NCBI RefSeq assembly: GCF_002252565.1
Contig: NZ_NPML01000013.1
Coordinates: 1-64,000, forward strand
From: Petroclostridium xylanilyticum
Lineage (GTDB): Bacteria > Bacillota > Clostridia > SK-Y3
DNA: 64,000 bases
Reading direction: 5' to 3'
The stretch's first letter is position 1. Each line of letters begins with the position of its first letter. This document shows positions 35,703-45,630 of the stretch, piece by piece. The translations under genes were made by a program, and so were the position numbers. The notes beneath the pieces were generated by a model. That model searched no databases. It saw nothing but the letters and a program-made list of their open reading frames with translations, and was not told the DNA's origin.

Positions 35703-37181
35703 TCAGCCTACAATTTTCTTAAACTTTTCATAGGCCTCATTCCATGCATTTACATCCTGAGGTTCATATATCGTTGTAGGGAAGGATTTCTTTACAATCT
35801 GCCTTACTTCCCTTAAAGTCTTTACTTCACCCAGCGCCATTGCCTGTACCATAAGATTTCCTATGGAAGTTGCTTCTACCGGCCCTGCCATTACTTCTTT
35901 CCCTGTGGCATTTGCCGTAAACTGGCACAGCATGGTATCTTTTATACCGCCGCCCACCATATGAATGACGGACAATTCTTTGCCTAGAATATCCTGCAGG
36001 CTTTCTACCGTTTTTCTATACTTTAAGGCAAGGCTTTGTGCAATACAACGTACTACCTCGCCTTTACTTTCCGGAACCGGTTGATTTGTATTTTTACAGA
36101 ATTCCCTGATTTTATTCGGCATATCTCCTGGGGTAATAAAAGATTCATGATCAGGATCTACAAAAGATACAAAGGGTTTTGCCTCTCTCGCCATTGCTTC
36201 CAATTCTGCAAAACTTGTCTTATCTCCCTCCCTGTCCCACTGTCTCTTACATTCCTGTACAAGCCACAGTCCCATAATATTTTTGAGGAATCTTATCTTA
36301 TTATTTACACCGCCTTCATTAGTAAAGGATAGTAAACTGCTTTTATTATTAATAACCGGTTGGTCAATTTCAACACCCATCAATGACCATGTCCCGCAGC
36401 TTATATAAACATAGTCTTCATCTATGGCAGGAACCGAAGCTACTGCTGATGCAGTATCATGGGATGCAGTGGCTATAACTGATATTTCTCCGGTACCTAA
36501 TTCATGTACAATGTCTTTGGACAATGAACTTATGACAGTTCCTGAAGGCACAATACTGGTAAATAAGTGTTTTGGCAATCCCAGCCGTTCCAGTATTTCT
36601 GCTGACCATTCCCTTTTTTCCGGATCTAACAGCTGAGTTGTACTTGCAATACTGTATTCCGTTGATTTTACCCCAGTTAAGAAATAGTTAAACAAGTCGG
36701 GCGTTAACAATAAGGTCTTTGCTTCTCTCAATAAAGGTGAATTGTAATATTTCATAGAAAACAATTGAAAGATAGTGTTCAATTTCATGAATTGTATTCC
36801 AGTCTTGGAATATAATTCATCCCTGGGAATAATCTTAAAAACTTCCTCCATCATTCCATCGGTCCGGGTATCCCTGTAGTGATAGGGATTTCCTAAAAGA
36901 TTTCCCTTTTCATCCAGTAAACCAAAATCTACACCCCAGGTGTCAACGGCCATAGAAGCGATGTCTTTATGTCCGCTGTTCACGCATTTTAATATTCCCT
37001 GCTTGATTTCATAAAACAGCCTCAATGTATCCCAGTAAAGGCTGCCTCTAATATTTACCGGATCATTGGAAAATCTATGCATTTCTTCAGTAGTTAACTT
37101 TTCTCCGTCAAAAGTACCCAGAATTGCCCTACCACTGCTTGCCCCAAAATCAAATGCCAGCATTTTTAATGGTTTTTTCAT
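35703..37181 (-). CDS. Rhamnulokinase-type sugar kinase, copy next to fucI
   Basis: About 492 residues, FGGY family. It phosphorylates a ketose at C1 with ATP. MLAFDFGASSGRAILGTFDG, MHRFSNDPVNIRGSLYWD, DTWGVDFGLLD and the C-terminal GGGIKDTMLCQFTANATGKEV are RhaB-type rather than typical FucK. The frame extends upstream, but GGGAGG is six bases before the ATG at 37181. It is downstream of fucI, overlapping none, so its likely substrate is L-fuculose. RhaB-like kinases acting on fuculose would be consistent with this placement but are not proven. A second, very similar kinase is at 59251-60741. Confidence 0.88.
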   Translation of the reverse strand: MKKPLKMLAFDFGASSGRAILGTFDGEKLTTEEMHRFSNDPVNIRGSLYWDTLRLFYEIKQGILKCVNSGHKDIASMAVDTWGVDFGLLDEKGNLLGNPYHYRDTRTDGMMEEVFKIIPRDELYSKTGIQFMKLNTIFQLFSMKYYNSPLLREAKTLLLTPDLFNYFLTGVKSTEYSIASTTQLLDPEKREWSAEILERLGLPKHLFTSIVPSGTVISSLSKDIVHELGTGEISVIATASHDTASAVASVPAIDEDYVYISCGTWSLMGVEIDQPVINNKSSLLSFTNEGGVNNKIRFLKNIMGLWLVQECKRQWDREGDKTSFAELEAMAREAKPFVSFVDPDHESFITPGDMPNKIREFCKNTNQPVPESKGEVVRCIAQSLALKYRKTVESLQDILGKELSVIHMVGGGIKDTMLCQFTANATGKEVMAGPVEATSIGNLMVQAMALGEVKTLREVRQIVKKSFPTTIYEPQDVNAWNEAYEKFKKIVG

Positions 37182-37197
37182 TGTGCCCTCCCTATCT

Positions 37198-39018
37198 TTA
37201 TCTCTTACCGTATAATGGTCCAAAGTTAGCGCAAGCCCTATAATCAGCACCTTCTAAGTCTTTTGTACCAAAAGCAGCCCATGCGCTTGGTCTGTAAATT
37301 CTATCCTCAGATACGTTATGCATGCATACCGGAATTCTCAGCATGGATGCAAGGGTAATTAAATCTCCTCCAATATGTCCATAGCTGAATGCACCGTGAT
37401 TTGCACCCCAGTTTGCCATTACAGAGTAAACATCCTTGAATGCACCTTCACCAGTTAAGATTGGCGCAAACCATGTGGTTGGCCATGTTGGATTAGTACG
37501 TTTATCCAGGATATCATGAACTTCTTCCGGTAACTCTACCGTATATCCTTCAGCAATTTGAAGTACAGGACCAATTCCCTTAATAATATTAATTCTTGAC
37601 ATGGTTACAGGCATTCCGCCTTTTGTCAGAAAATCGGATGAGTAACCACCACCCCTGAAATATCCCATATCGGCCGGTCTCCATAATGTAGCATCAAGGC
37701 ATTTGCCGGCTTCTTCAGGAGTAATTTCCCAGAAAGGCTTCATAGCCGGTTTCCCGTCGATGGATTGTTCTCCACATCCATCCAACGCAGCAGGACCGGA
37801 GTTGATAAGGTGAATAAGCCCATTTGCTGCCAAACCGGTTAATTCATAACCTGTAACCCGTTTTACTGCTTCCGGACTCCAGTAAGTTCTAACATCAGCA
37901 AATACCTGGGCTGTATTGGTTAATAAGTGTCCAAACAGCATAGCAACACCATTTAAGCTGTCATTTTCCGTCGCAACAATGAAAGGTTCTCTGATACCGT
38001 TCCAGTCAAAGGATGAATTAAGGATTGCTTCCATAAAGTCACCATTTGGAAAATGGTCGGTCCACTGTCTCTGTCCCTGGAAGCCAGCAGCAATTGCATT
38101 ATGGCCCAATGCTTCTTCTCCAAAACCAAGTTCTGCAAGTTTTGGATTACCAACCATAAGGTCTCTTGCGATCATTGTCATTTTTATAACGGTTTCCCAA
38201 TCCTTATCCTTTTTTTCTCTGGAAGTCTGAAGTTCAGGAGCATTATCATCGGGACCTTCTTTGCAATTTTCCTTTACCCATTTCAATGCTTTTTCAAATT
38301 CTTCTTTGTCATAAATTTCTTCATCCATTCTTCTAACAAATTCAGACATGTCAACGTATTCATTTCTCATACCGAGATAGTTCTGAAAGAACTCTTCATT
38401 GACAATAGACCCGGCAATACCCATAGAAACTGACCCCATGGATAAATAGGATTTGCCACGCATGGTCGCTACAGCTAAACCGGCCTTAGCAAATTGAAGG
38501 AGCTTTGCTTTTACATCTTCCGGTATAGTAGTATCCCCGGCATCCTGAACGTCCTTTCCGTAGATGCTAAACGCAGGCAGTCCTTTCTGGTTATGTCCTG
38601 CAAGCGCTGCTGCAAGATAAACGGCACCAGGACGCTCAGTACCGTTAAATCCCCAGATTGCTTTTGGAATCATAGGGTCCATATCAATCGTTTCAGTACC
38701 GTAACACCAGCATGGAGTTACAGTGATAGATACACCAACTCCCTCTCTGGCAAATTTCTCAGCGCATTGTGCAGCTTCAGCAACACCGCCGATACAGGTA
38801 TCGGCGATTACACACTCTACCGGCATACCATTTGAATGTCTTAGGTTTTCTTCAAGAAATTTTGCAGCGGCTTTTGCCATGTTCATGGTCTGTTCTTCAA
38901 GCGATTCCCTTACCCCTCTTCTTCGTCCATCAATGGTAGGACGGATACCTATTTTAGGAAGAGATCCGCGCAACCTGTTTTGTGGTTCATTCACTTTTAA
39001 ATCTTTAATGTTCGCCAT
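37198..39018 (-). CDS. fucI: L-fucose isomerase
   Basis: 606 residues. Converts L-fucose to L-fuculose (and D-arabinose to D-ribulose) with Mn2+. It is nearly collinear with E. coli Fuc[98 protein letters not shown] (metal-binding Glu and Asp) and [26 protein letters not shown] precedes the ATG. It starts a two-gene unit with the downstream kinase. An operator-like site overlaps the end of the LacI gene 45 bases upstream. The product feeds the aldolase encoded in the BMC operon. Confidence 0.96.
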   Translation of the reverse strand: MANIKDLKVNEPQNRLRGSLPKIGIRPTIDGRRRGVRESLEEQTMNMAKAAAKFLEENLRHSNGMPVECVIADTCIGGVAEAAQCAEKFAREGVGVSITVTPCWCYGTETIDMDPMIPKAIWGFNGTERPGAVYLAAALAGHNQKGLPAFSIYGKDVQDAGDTTIPEDVKAKLLQFAKAGLAVATMRGKSYLSMGSVSMGIAGSIVNEEFFQNYLGMRNEYVDMSEFVRRMDEEIYDKEEFEKALKWVKENCKEGPDDNAPELQTSREKKDKDWETVIKMTMIARDLMVGNPKLAELGFGEEALGHNAIAAGFQGQRQWTDHFPNGDFMEAILNSSFDWNGIREPFIVATENDSLNGVAMLFGHLLTNTAQVFADVRTYWSPEAVKRVTGYELTGLAANGLIHLINSGPAALDGCGEQSIDGKPAMKPFWEITPEEAGKCLDATLWRPADMGYFRGGGYSSDFLTKGGMPVTMSRINIIKGIGPVLQIAEGYTVELPEEVHDILDKRTNPTWPTTWFAPILTGEGAFKDVYSVMANWGANHGAFSYGHIGGDLITLASMLRIPVCMHNVSEDRIYRPSAWAAFGTKDLEGADYRACANFGPLYGKR

Positions 39019-39062
39019 AGTTTTATCCTCCCTTAATGTATTAAAAATATGTTTTATACTTT

Positions 39063-40107
<1,045 letters not shown>

Positions 40108-40109
40108 CT

Positions 40110-40124
40110 ATGCATACGATTACA
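40110..40124. promoter_or_regulatory. Operator or cre-like site upstream of the fucose LacI gene
   Basis: ATGCATACGATTACA; on the minus strand TGTAATCGTATGCA, centred on CG. It is the partner of the site at 39063-39077 and lies 27 bases upstream of the start codon. Confidence 0.6.
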
Positions 40125-40211
40125 CGCTATAATAAATATATTCTACATAAATTAAAAAATTCCTTCTTTCTACTAAAAAAAGTTCGCAATTTACAAGTAG
40201 CAATTTTTAGC

Positions 40212-40261
40212 AAAGACAAGGGGAAAGGCAAGAAGGACAGAAAAACCGTCCCCTTGTCTTT
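40212..40261. repeat. REP-like hairpin, GGGGA family (copy 1)
   Basis: AAAGACAAGGGGA pairs with TCCCCTTGTCTTT (13 bp) around a 24-base interior that includes ACCG next to TCCCC. It lies just after the stop of the DeoR gene, the last gene of the BMC operon, and could act as a terminator or mRNA end protector. Confidence 0.7.
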
Positions 40262-40267
40262 GTTTTC

Positions 40268-41035
40268 CTACGATGCCATGATAATTTCTACTTTCTTCTT
40301 CTTTAACTCATCCTGCCATTCTTTATCCATTTCAACATCCGTGACAAAATAATCTATCTCATCCAAGGATGCCAGTATGGGAAAGCCCAGCTTGCCAAAT
40401 TTGCTATGGTCGCATAGAAAGACTACACTGTCTGAACATTCCATCATTGCCTTTTTTATTTCTGCTTCCTGTTCATTGGAGTCAGTTAAGCCCCTATTTA
40501 GCGTTACACCCCGGCAGGAAAGGAAAGTCTTATTGGCATAATAATTATTTAATATGGTATTTTCAGCTACTCTGCCCACATAGGATAAGCTGTTTTTTCT
40601 TAACACCCCGCCGATGCAGATAACATTAATTCCATCACTTTTAGATAATTCCGCTACAACCTTTTCTGCATTGGTTATGACAGTAATTCCTTTACGGTCT
40701 TTTATATGCCGTGCCACATGAAGTGATGAAGTACTTGCATCTAAAAAGATGGTTTCACCTTCCTTGATGAGCTTAGCGGCTGTTCTTCCAATAATATCTT
40801 TTCCCTCATAGTTAATGGTCTGCCTTTCTTCTACCGGTATCTCATTGACAGATTCATCAGGCAGTGTAGCCCCGCCATAGGTCCTAACCAGTACACCCTG
40901 CTGTTCCAATTTTTCAAGGTCGCGCCGTATGGTTTCTTCGGTAACCGCAAACAATTTACTGAGCTCCGGTACTAATACACTCTTTTTTTGATGAATTAAT
41001 TCTATTATTTTTTTTCTTCTTTCTACAGCTAGCAT
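40268..41035 (-). CDS. DeoR/GlpR-family transcriptional regulator of the BMC operon
   Basis: About 255 residues. N-terminal winged HTH RRKKIIELIHQKKSVLVPEL, then FAVTEETIRRDLEKLEQQGV, with the family signature VRTYGGA. The C-terminal sugar-phosphate sensor domain has IFLDASTSSLHVARHI and FLSCRGV. The frame is open upstream into heptad repeats, but GGAG eight bases before the ATG at 41035 fixes the start at MLAVERRKK. It is the last gene of the BMC cluster and is the best candidate to control the promoter at 55512-55540. DeoR proteins usually sense phosphorylated sugars, here perhaps fuculose- or rhamnulose-1-phosphate (inference). Confidence 0.88.
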   Translation of the reverse strand: MLAVERRKKIIELIHQKKSVLVPELSKLFAVTEETIRRDLEKLEQQGVLVRTYGGATLPDESVNEIPVEERQTINYEGKDIIGRTAAKLIKEGETIFLDASTSSLHVARHIKDRKGITVITNAEKVVAELSKSDGINVICIGGVLRKNSLSYVGRVAENTILNNYYANKTFLSCRGVTLNRGLTDSNEQEAEIKKAMMECSDSVVFLCDHSKFGKLGFPILASLDEIDYFVTDVEMDKEWQDELKKKKVEIIMAS

Positions 41036-41056
41036 ACCGTCACTCCATCCTATAAT

Positions 41057-41086
41057 AGTTCGGAGTTTGGAGTCCGGAGTTCGGAG
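41057..41086. repeat. Heptad repeat array (AGTTCGG unit)
   Basis: AGTTCGG, AGTTTGG, AGTCCGG, AGTTCGG, AG in exact 7-base register, between the PduT and DeoR genes. Confidence 0.85.
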
Positions 41087-41134
41087 AATTTTCATTTTGA
41101 ACTCCCCCTATAAATCCGCCTTTCCATCTCCTGG

Positions 41135-41683
41135 TTAGATAATTTTTTCCCATAAATCTTTATGGGGATTTGCAATTACTATTTTATTCACAAGTAGTCC
41201 TTGTTCTTCCACTTTCTTAGCTCCTGCTTCTACTGCTGCTGTAACATCTGCCACGCCTCCTGTCATAAGTGCAATGCATTTTCCTCCCATGCCCCTTGCA
41301 AGTCGAATTTCTATCAGGTCTACTACAGCTGCTTTTACTGCCAGGTCTGCCCCTTCTATTGCTGAAGCTACTGTAAATGTTTCAATGATACCTAATGCAT
41401 TTTTATTTCTAATTTCGGTGGTAGCTGTCAGGGCAGGGAAAACTTGCTGACTCACATTGCCAATTACAAAACTGTCTATAATATTATCTGCAACTACCTG
41501 CTTTGCATAGTCTACAGCACTGTTGACCGCTGATAGTTCTCCTCCTATGAGGACAACATACTTTCCAGGACAAAACGGAGTAGCCTGGAGCAGTTCGATT
41601 CCTGCGCTCTTCATCATGCCGTCAGCAGTTTCTATACCTTTTGATATACTTTTGAATTCTACTAATCCTATTGAATTTCTCAT
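41135..41683 (-). CDS. pduT: BMC-T shell protein, PduT type with Fe-S cysteine
   Basis: About 182 residues with two tandem BMC domains (MRNSIGLVEFKSISKGIETA and NALGIIETFTVASAIEGADL). It forms trimeric shell tiles. FCPGK places a Cys at residue 38, the position that coordinates the central 4Fe-4S cluster in PduT, so electron passage through the shell is likely. GGKCIALMTGGVADVTAAV matches the second repeat. The start is the ATG at 41683, five bases from GGGTGG. A GTG three codons earlier lacks spacing. It follows pduS, its redox partner. It is the only BMC-T in the cluster. Confidence 0.93.
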   Translation of the reverse strand: MRNSIGLVEFKSISKGIETADGMMKSAGIELLQATPFCPGKYVVLIGGELSAVNSAVDYAKQVVADNIIDSFVIGNVSQQVFPALTATTEIRNKNALGIIETFTVASAIEGADLAVKAAVVDLIEIRLARGMGGKCIALMTGGVADVTAAVEAGAKKVEEQGLLVNKIVIANPHKDLWEKII

Positions 41684-41702
41684 TAAAACCACCCGTCATA
41701 AT

Positions 41703-41789
41703 GAATTGAGAATTATAATTTTCTATAATATTCATCACCTAAAAAATATACATCCCCGCCTTACATACAATTCTCAATTCTTAATTATT
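41703..41789. repeat. Heptad arrays (AATTCTC/AATTGAG units) and a MITE-family right end
   Basis: AATTGAG, AATTATA at 41703 and AATTCTC, AATTCTT, AATTATT at 41769-41789 face each other. Between them 41723-41757 reads CTATAATATTCATCACC, then AAAAAATATACATCCCC, the right end of the MITE-like family at 15149-15250. The pduS stop codon (41774-41776) lies inside the second array. Confidence 0.65.
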
Positions 41790-43105
41790 ATTATCTCTTT
41801 ATCATTTATCTCATAAACCATTCCATTAATGCTTGAGTGTATATTAGCACCCAAATCTTCGTATGCAACCTGCGCTATCAGTTGTCCCTGCTTTACCTGT
41901 TCGCCCACCTTTACAACCGGGGTAGCTGGTTTACCTATATGTTGTTTTAGAGGTATACGGACTTCTGGGACCACCAGCGGCATCTCAACAGTCTTTGATT
42001 CTATATCATATTTTTTTAGTCCGCATCTTTCAATAATCCTTTGTGAAGGAAGCAACCGATATTGTCTTTCATTACGCACCTTTTGAGGAGCTTTACCATT
42101 AGTATATCTCAAATTATTCTTAATCATCTGATTTTTAACTTCTGAACATATTGTTCTAGGGATTATATCCTGGGTACAGGCGATATAGTCGCATACACCG
42201 CAGGCTGAACACAAATGTGATTGCAAATAGGGTGCTGCATCGGTAGTTATTTCATTTGCAACTGACCTTACAGTTTTATGCACCTCTATTGAATAACCTA
42301 AAAGATAGCGAGGGCACATATCTGTACACATCCTGCATTGACAGCATGCCGAAGATGCTCTTTTATAAGCCACGCTTGCCTTAATTTTTTTCTTTTGAAT
42401 AAGTGGATGATTAGCCGGTAATACGATAATCCCTTTGGTAGTCTTGGTAACTACTTCCTTTTGGGGATCACAAATGGATCCCATAAGCGGTCCACCCATA
42501 ACCACTGTATATCCAATAGTATCATAAAATCCTGCAAAGGCCAATAGTTTTTTTACAGGTGTCCCCACAGGAACACAAAGAGTAACAGGCTCATCCACTT
42601 CTCCGGTAACAGTAACATATTTGTATGTTACAGGACTGCCATTTAAAGCCTTGTATATATTAAATAAAGTCTCGATATTTATTACCATTACCCCTACCGA
42701 TAAAGGAATATTTCCTTCGGGAACAATTTTTCCTGTCACCTCATAAGTTAAGACCACTTCATCCCCGGCAGGGTATATATCCGGTATTTCTTTTATCTCG
42801 ACCTTACTTGTTTTCAAACTCAATTCATCTATATTCTTCAGATACTTGATATTCTTTGACTTCAAAGCAATGTAAGCTTTGCCGGCATTTAGTGCATCTA
42901 TTAGTATTTTTAAAGCTTGGACAGCTTCATTTAAATATTCAACAACAAGATGGCGGTCTACTTTTAGCAGCGGCTCACATTCTACCGCATTTACAATAAT
43001 TGTTTCCACCTTTTCACTTATTTTTTTGTGTGTAGGAAACCCAGCCCCTCCCGCACCTACAATTCCTGCATTATATATGATTTGTTGCAACTCGTTTATA
43101 TTCAT
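41774..43105 (-). CDS. pduS: PduS-type cobalamin/electron-transfer flavoprotein (RnfC-like)
   Basis: 443 residues. Reduces cob(III/II)alamin for adenosylation and may pass electrons with PduT, inside the BMC. The RnfC-like N-terminus IVGAGGAGFPTHKKI binds NADH/FMN. Two ferredoxin-type clusters are visible: CxxCxxCxxxCP near 255-265 and CxxCxxCxxxxC at 299-310. A C-terminal lipoyl-like barrel (VVPEVRIPLKQHIGKPA, VGEQVKQGQLIAQVA) follows. The last residues IIIIKN and the stop codon are provided by a heptad repeat array. It lies between pduN and pduT. Confidence 0.92.
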   Translation of the reverse strand: MNINELQQIIYNAGIVGAGGAGFPTHKKISEKVETIIVNAVECEPLLKVDRHLVVEYLNEAVQALKILIDALNAGKAYIALKSKNIKYLKNIDELSLKTSKVEIKEIPDIYPAGDEVVLTYEVTGKIVPEGNIPLSVGVMVINIETLFNIYKALNGSPVTYKYVTVTGEVDEPVTLCVPVGTPVKKLLAFAGFYDTIGYTVVMGGPLMGSICDPQKEVVTKTTKGIIVLPANHPLIQKKKIKASVAYKRASSACCQCRMCTDMCPRYLLGYSIEVHKTVRSVANEITTDAAPYLQSHLCSACGVCDYIACTQDIIPRTICSEVKNQMIKNNLRYTNGKAPQKVRNERQYRLLPSQRIIERCGLKKYDIESKTVEMPLVVPEVRIPLKQHIGKPATPVVKVGEQVKQGQLIAQVAYEDLGANIHSSINGMVYEINDKEIIIIKN

Positions 43106-43186
43106 TTACATCACCAAAATCCACCATATTTAAAATTAACCTATAAAAAACATAGCAATAAATCCTTAACAATTCTTAATTGTTAA

Positions 43187-43435
43187 CTAATCCACAATTC
43201 CCACTATCGTTGCATCTACCGGAGCATCCTTTTTATCTAATGCCAATCTGGCTGCACTGCCTGTAGCGACAAGGACAGTTTCTCCTATTCCTGCGCCTGC
43301 ACTATCTACTGCAACAATATATTTTTCAACCAACTCGTTATTCTCAATATATTGGACCAGCATAAACTTAGAGCCGATAAGTAATTCGTTTTTTCTGGTA
43401 CTGACAACCGTACCTATTACTTTACCAAGTATCAT
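43187..43435 (-). CDS. pduN: BMC-P pentameric vertex protein (PduN/EutN/CcmL family)
   Basis: 82 residues. Forms pentamers that close the vertices of the icosahedral shell. MILGKVIGTVVSTRKNELLI, VAVDSAGAGIGETVLVATGS and AARLALDKKDAPVDATIVGI are diagnostic of EutN/CcmL. AAGGATG precedes the ATG. It is the only vertex protein in the cluster. It lies 13 bases after pduL. Confidence 0.95.
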   Translation of the reverse strand: MILGKVIGTVVSTRKNELLIGSKFMLVQYIENNELVEKYIVAVDSAGAGIGETVLVATGSAARLALDKKDAPVDATIVGIVD

Positions 43436-43447
43436 GTTTACACATCC

Positions 43448-44161
43448 TTATACATTTTCAGACAGTCTTATTCCACATCTATTTTTTGAAGACTTGCCTA
43501 AAATTTTAATAATATCACCGGTTTTAATTCCTACAGCATTTCCATCATCGGTATCTATATGCATCTCAGTGTTAAATTTCTCATGAACCCTTACCTGAAC
43601 TCCACAAAAAAGAGCCGGTCTGCAGCTTCGTGTTTCAACATCCACATAATCGTTATCCTTTAATCCATATCTTTGAGCATCAGCGGGTGTCATGTGAATA
43701 TGACGATTTGCAATAATGCAACCTTCCTTAATGTGTACAACCCCTCTCGGTCCTACTATTACAATTCTTTCAGAACCGGCAATTTCTCCCGAAGGCCGGA
43801 CAGGAGGATTTACTCCAAGACGTATTGCATCAGTTTTCGCAATCTCAACCTGCGTATTTTTTCTAACCGGTCCTAATACCCTTACATTTTCTATACTTCT
43901 AAGGCTTGGCCCGACAAGGGTAACCTGTTCTTTTGCCGCAAATTCATCCCCCATAAGTTCTTTAAATTTTGTTAATTGATACCCTTTTCCAAATAAGGTT
44001 TCCAGGTCTTCCTGAGATAGGTGCACATGACGGGCAGAAATCCCAACCTTGATACCTTCTAATTCTTCTTTTTCTCTTTTATTTACTTTAATACTTTCTT
44101 TTTGCTTCAATTCTTTTACAACCTCTGAAACAATAAGAGATACTAATTCTTTTTGGTCCAT
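43448..44161 (-). CDS. pduL: Phosphate propanoyltransferase PduL
   Basis: About 237 residues. Converts propionyl-CoA and phosphate to propionyl-phosphate, recycling CoA inside the BMC. VGISARHVHLSQEDLETLFG and IIANRHIHMTPADAQRYGLK carry the two zinc-binding His sets of the two PduL barrels. The N-terminus MDQKELVSLIVSEVVKELKQ is an amphipathic encapsulation-peptide-like helix. The frame is open for another 55 codons upstream, but those residues read through a REP hairpin. GGTGG seven bases before the ATG at 44161 gives the real start. No PduW-type kinase follows, so propionate kinase must be elsewhere. Confidence 0.93.
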   Translation of the reverse strand: MDQKELVSLIVSEVVKELKQKESIKVNKREKEELEGIKVGISARHVHLSQEDLETLFGKGYQLTKFKELMGDEFAAKEQVTLVGPSLRSIENVRVLGPVRKNTQVEIAKTDAIRLGVNPPVRPSGEIAGSERIVIVGPRGVVHIKEGCIIANRHIHMTPADAQRYGLKDNDYVDVETRSCRPALFCGVQVRVHEKFNTEMHIDTDDGNAVGIKTGDIIKILGKSSKNRCGIRLSENV

Positions 44162-44258
44162 TATAACACCACCCTTGAACACTATTGTCATATTAACTGC
44201 CACGCCGGGCACGCCCGTCACAAATAACGATGAAAATAGCGCTGACTGGTCAGGGCTT

Positions 44259-44323
44259 CGACTTGGGGACGGTTCCTCAGTCGCATGAAAATCACATGCA
44301 ACAGACGAACCGTCCCCAAGTCG
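44259..44323. repeat. REP-like hairpin, GGGGACGG family (copy 2)
   Basis: CGACTTGGGGACGGTTC and its perfect complement (17 bp) enclose a 31-base interior. The 3-prime flank GCTAAATTTGACTTTTTAG resembles the flank GCTAAATCGGACTTTTTCAG of the copy at 59134-59223. It lies between a BMC-H gene and pduL. Confidence 0.8.
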
Positions 44324-44364
44324 CATCCCTTCTACCTGCTAAATTTGACTTTTTAGCGGCTTTT

Positions 44365-44389
44365 AACTCCGAGCTCCAAGCTCCGAGCT
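44365..44389. repeat. Heptad repeat array (AGCTCCG unit)
   Basis: AACTCCG, AGCTCCA, AGCTCCG, AGCT in exact 7-base register, just after the stop of the BMC-H gene at 44399. Confidence 0.85.
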
Positions 44390-44398
44390 ATTTTCATA

Positions 44399-44902
44399 TT
44401 ACTTGATTGATGGAAGTATCTTTTCAATGTCCCCATGTGGTCTTGGTATTACATGCACAGCGATTACTTCGCCCAGCCTGCTTGCGGATGCAGCACCTGC
44501 TTCTGTTGCAGCTTTCACTGCTCCTACGTCTCCTCTTACCATAACGGTTACAAGTCCTGAACCTATTTTTTCTGTTCCTACAAGCACTACATTTGCTGCT
44601 TTTACCATGGCATCTGCTGCCTCTATTGCAGCTACCAATCCTCTTGTTTCTACCATTCCTAAAGCTTCATTATTCATTGATTTGACCTCCTTAATTTTTT
44701 CATTTTCATTATCTTTTTCCTGCTTTGGAGCTTCTTGCTTCTCTTCAAGCTGTAATGCCTTTTTAGCAGTTTCTTTCCTTTTTGATTGAATAGGTTTTTC
44801 CGTTGTCTTTTTTTGTTCTGCCTGCCCTTGAGTTTTTTGAGCAATATCTTGCTCTACCTGTTTTGTAATTTCTTTTATGTCTACTTCCGGGATTTGTGCC
44901 AT
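44399..44902 (-). CDS. BMC-H shell protein of PduA/PduJ type with 75-residue N-terminal extension and internal start
   Basis: The 167-residue frame has a standard PduA/J domain from residue 76 ([20 protein letters not shown] to [13 protein letters not shown]). Before it is a charged K/E/Q-rich extension starting [24 protein letters not shown] precedes the outer ATG at 44902 by 7 bases. A consensus AAGGAGGTC at 44684-44692 stands 7 bases before the inner ATG at 44677, so a 92-residue plain BMC-H should also be made. This is like PduB/PduB', where the N-terminal extension links shell to cargo. The extension's leading helix resembles an encapsulation peptide. A function in tethering is inferred. 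Confidence 0.9.
   Translation of the reverse strand: MAQIPEVDIKEITKQVEQDIAQKTQGQAEQKKTTEKPIQSKRKETAKKALQLEEKQEAPKQEKDNENEKIKEVKSMNNEALGMVETRGLVAAIEAADAMVKAANVVLVGTEKIGSGLVTVMVRGDVGAVKAATEAGAASASRLGEVIAVHVIPRPHGDIEKILPSIK
44684..44692 (-). promoter_or_regulatory. Internal consensus ribosome binding site inside the extended BMC-H gene
   Basis: AAGGAGGTC on the minus strand, 6 bases from the inner ATG at 44675-44677. It encodes Lys-Glu-Val in the long product. It is among the strongest ribosome sites in the whole cluster. Confidence 0.85.
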
Positions 44903-44922
44903 TTTCGCACCTCATCCTTTCA

Positions 44923-45192
44923 TTAATTAAAAAACTTCATTATTTCCGGGTGTGGTCTGGCGATAACTTCTGAAGCTACTACCCTGCCAACCCTATTTGC
45001 GGCTGCAGTCCCTGCCTCCAAAGCTGCCGTAACTGCGGAAACACTGCCGCGAATAACGACTGTTACCAGTCTTCCGCCTAATCGTCTTTCTGTAGCAATA
45101 AGCTCCACATCTGCAGCTTTTAACATGGCATCCAATCCTTCAATTGCAGCTACAAGGCTTTGAACTTCCATTAACGCGATTGAATAATCCAT
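44923..45192 (-). CDS. BMC-H shell protein, diverged type
   Basis: 89 residues, one BMC domain: MDYSIALMEVQSLVAAIEGL, DVELIATERRLGGRLVTVVI, RGSVSAVTAALEAGTAAANR and VVASEVIARPHPEIMKFF. It forms hexameric shell tiles. Compared with the PduA/J-like neighbours, the pore-side segment is different (RRLGGR in place of EKIGSG), so its pore should differ in charge, being more basic. GGAGG five to six bases before the ATG at 45192 is preferred over an upstream start. It lies between two PduA/J-like genes. Confidence 0.93.
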   Translation of the reverse strand: MDYSIALMEVQSLVAAIEGLDAMLKAADVELIATERRLGGRLVTVVIRGSVSAVTAALEAGTAAANRVGRVVASEVIARPHPEIMKFFN

Positions 45193-45261
45193 ATTGACCT
45201 CCAAGTTTGAGATAAAGATATTGATGAAAATAGATTTGCCAGGCTTATTTTCATACTATCA

Positions 45262-45534
45262 TTATTTAATAGTTGGCAATATCTTTTCGATATCACTATG
45301 TGGTCTTGGGATTACGTGTACTGCTACAAGCTCGCCAAGTCTCTTTGCTGCTGCAGCACCTGCTTCTGTTGCGGCTTTCACTGCTCCTACGTCTCCTCTT
45401 ACCATAACGGTTACAAGTCCTGAGCCTATTTTTTCTGTTCCTACCAATACTACATTTGCTGCTTTTGCCATAGCATCTGCTGCCTCTATTGATGCGGTTA
45501 ATCCTCTTGTTTCTACCATTCCTAAAGCTTCCAT
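45262..45534 (-). CDS. BMC-H shell protein, PduA/PduJ type
   Basis: 90 residues: [60 protein letters not shown] and [20 protein letters not shown]. Typical major shell hexamer with the GSG pore motif as in Salmonella PduA/J. It shares long identical stretches, including at DNA level, with the domain at 44399-44677, so one arose from the other by duplication. GGAG lies upstream of the ATG at 45534 with long spacing. An upstream ATG (45555) lacks a ribosome site. Confidence 0.93.
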   Translation of the reverse strand: MEALGMVETRGLTASIEAADAMAKAANVVLVGTEKIGSGLVTVMVRGDVGAVKAATEAGAAAAKRLGELVAVHVIPRPHSDIEKILPTIK

Positions 45535-45585
45535 GTTAATTAATTCTCCTCTCATTTAATATTTATTTATAATATTTTGATTTAA

Positions 45586-45630
45586 AGCTCGGAGTTAATA
45601 ACTCTCCACTCCTCACTGTTTACTCCCCAC
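45586..45630. repeat. Heptad repeat array overlapping a gene end (CTCCCCA unit)
   Basis: CTCTCCA, CTCCTCA, CTGTTTA, CTCCCCA in register at 45602-45629, preceded by AGCTCGG, AGTTA at 45586. It overlaps the last codons and TGA stop (45613-45615) of the BMC-H gene that ends there. Confidence 0.8.

Noticed and set aside
44162-44326. N-terminal 55-residue extension of PduL
   Set aside because: The residues are read from the REP hairpin; a good ribosome site precedes the ATG at 44161 and homologues begin there.
45225-45260. Terminator between two BMC-H genes
   Set aside because: ATGAAAATA and TATTTTCAT can pair, but there is no T-run and the shell genes appear co-transcribed; at most a weak intercistronic hairpin.
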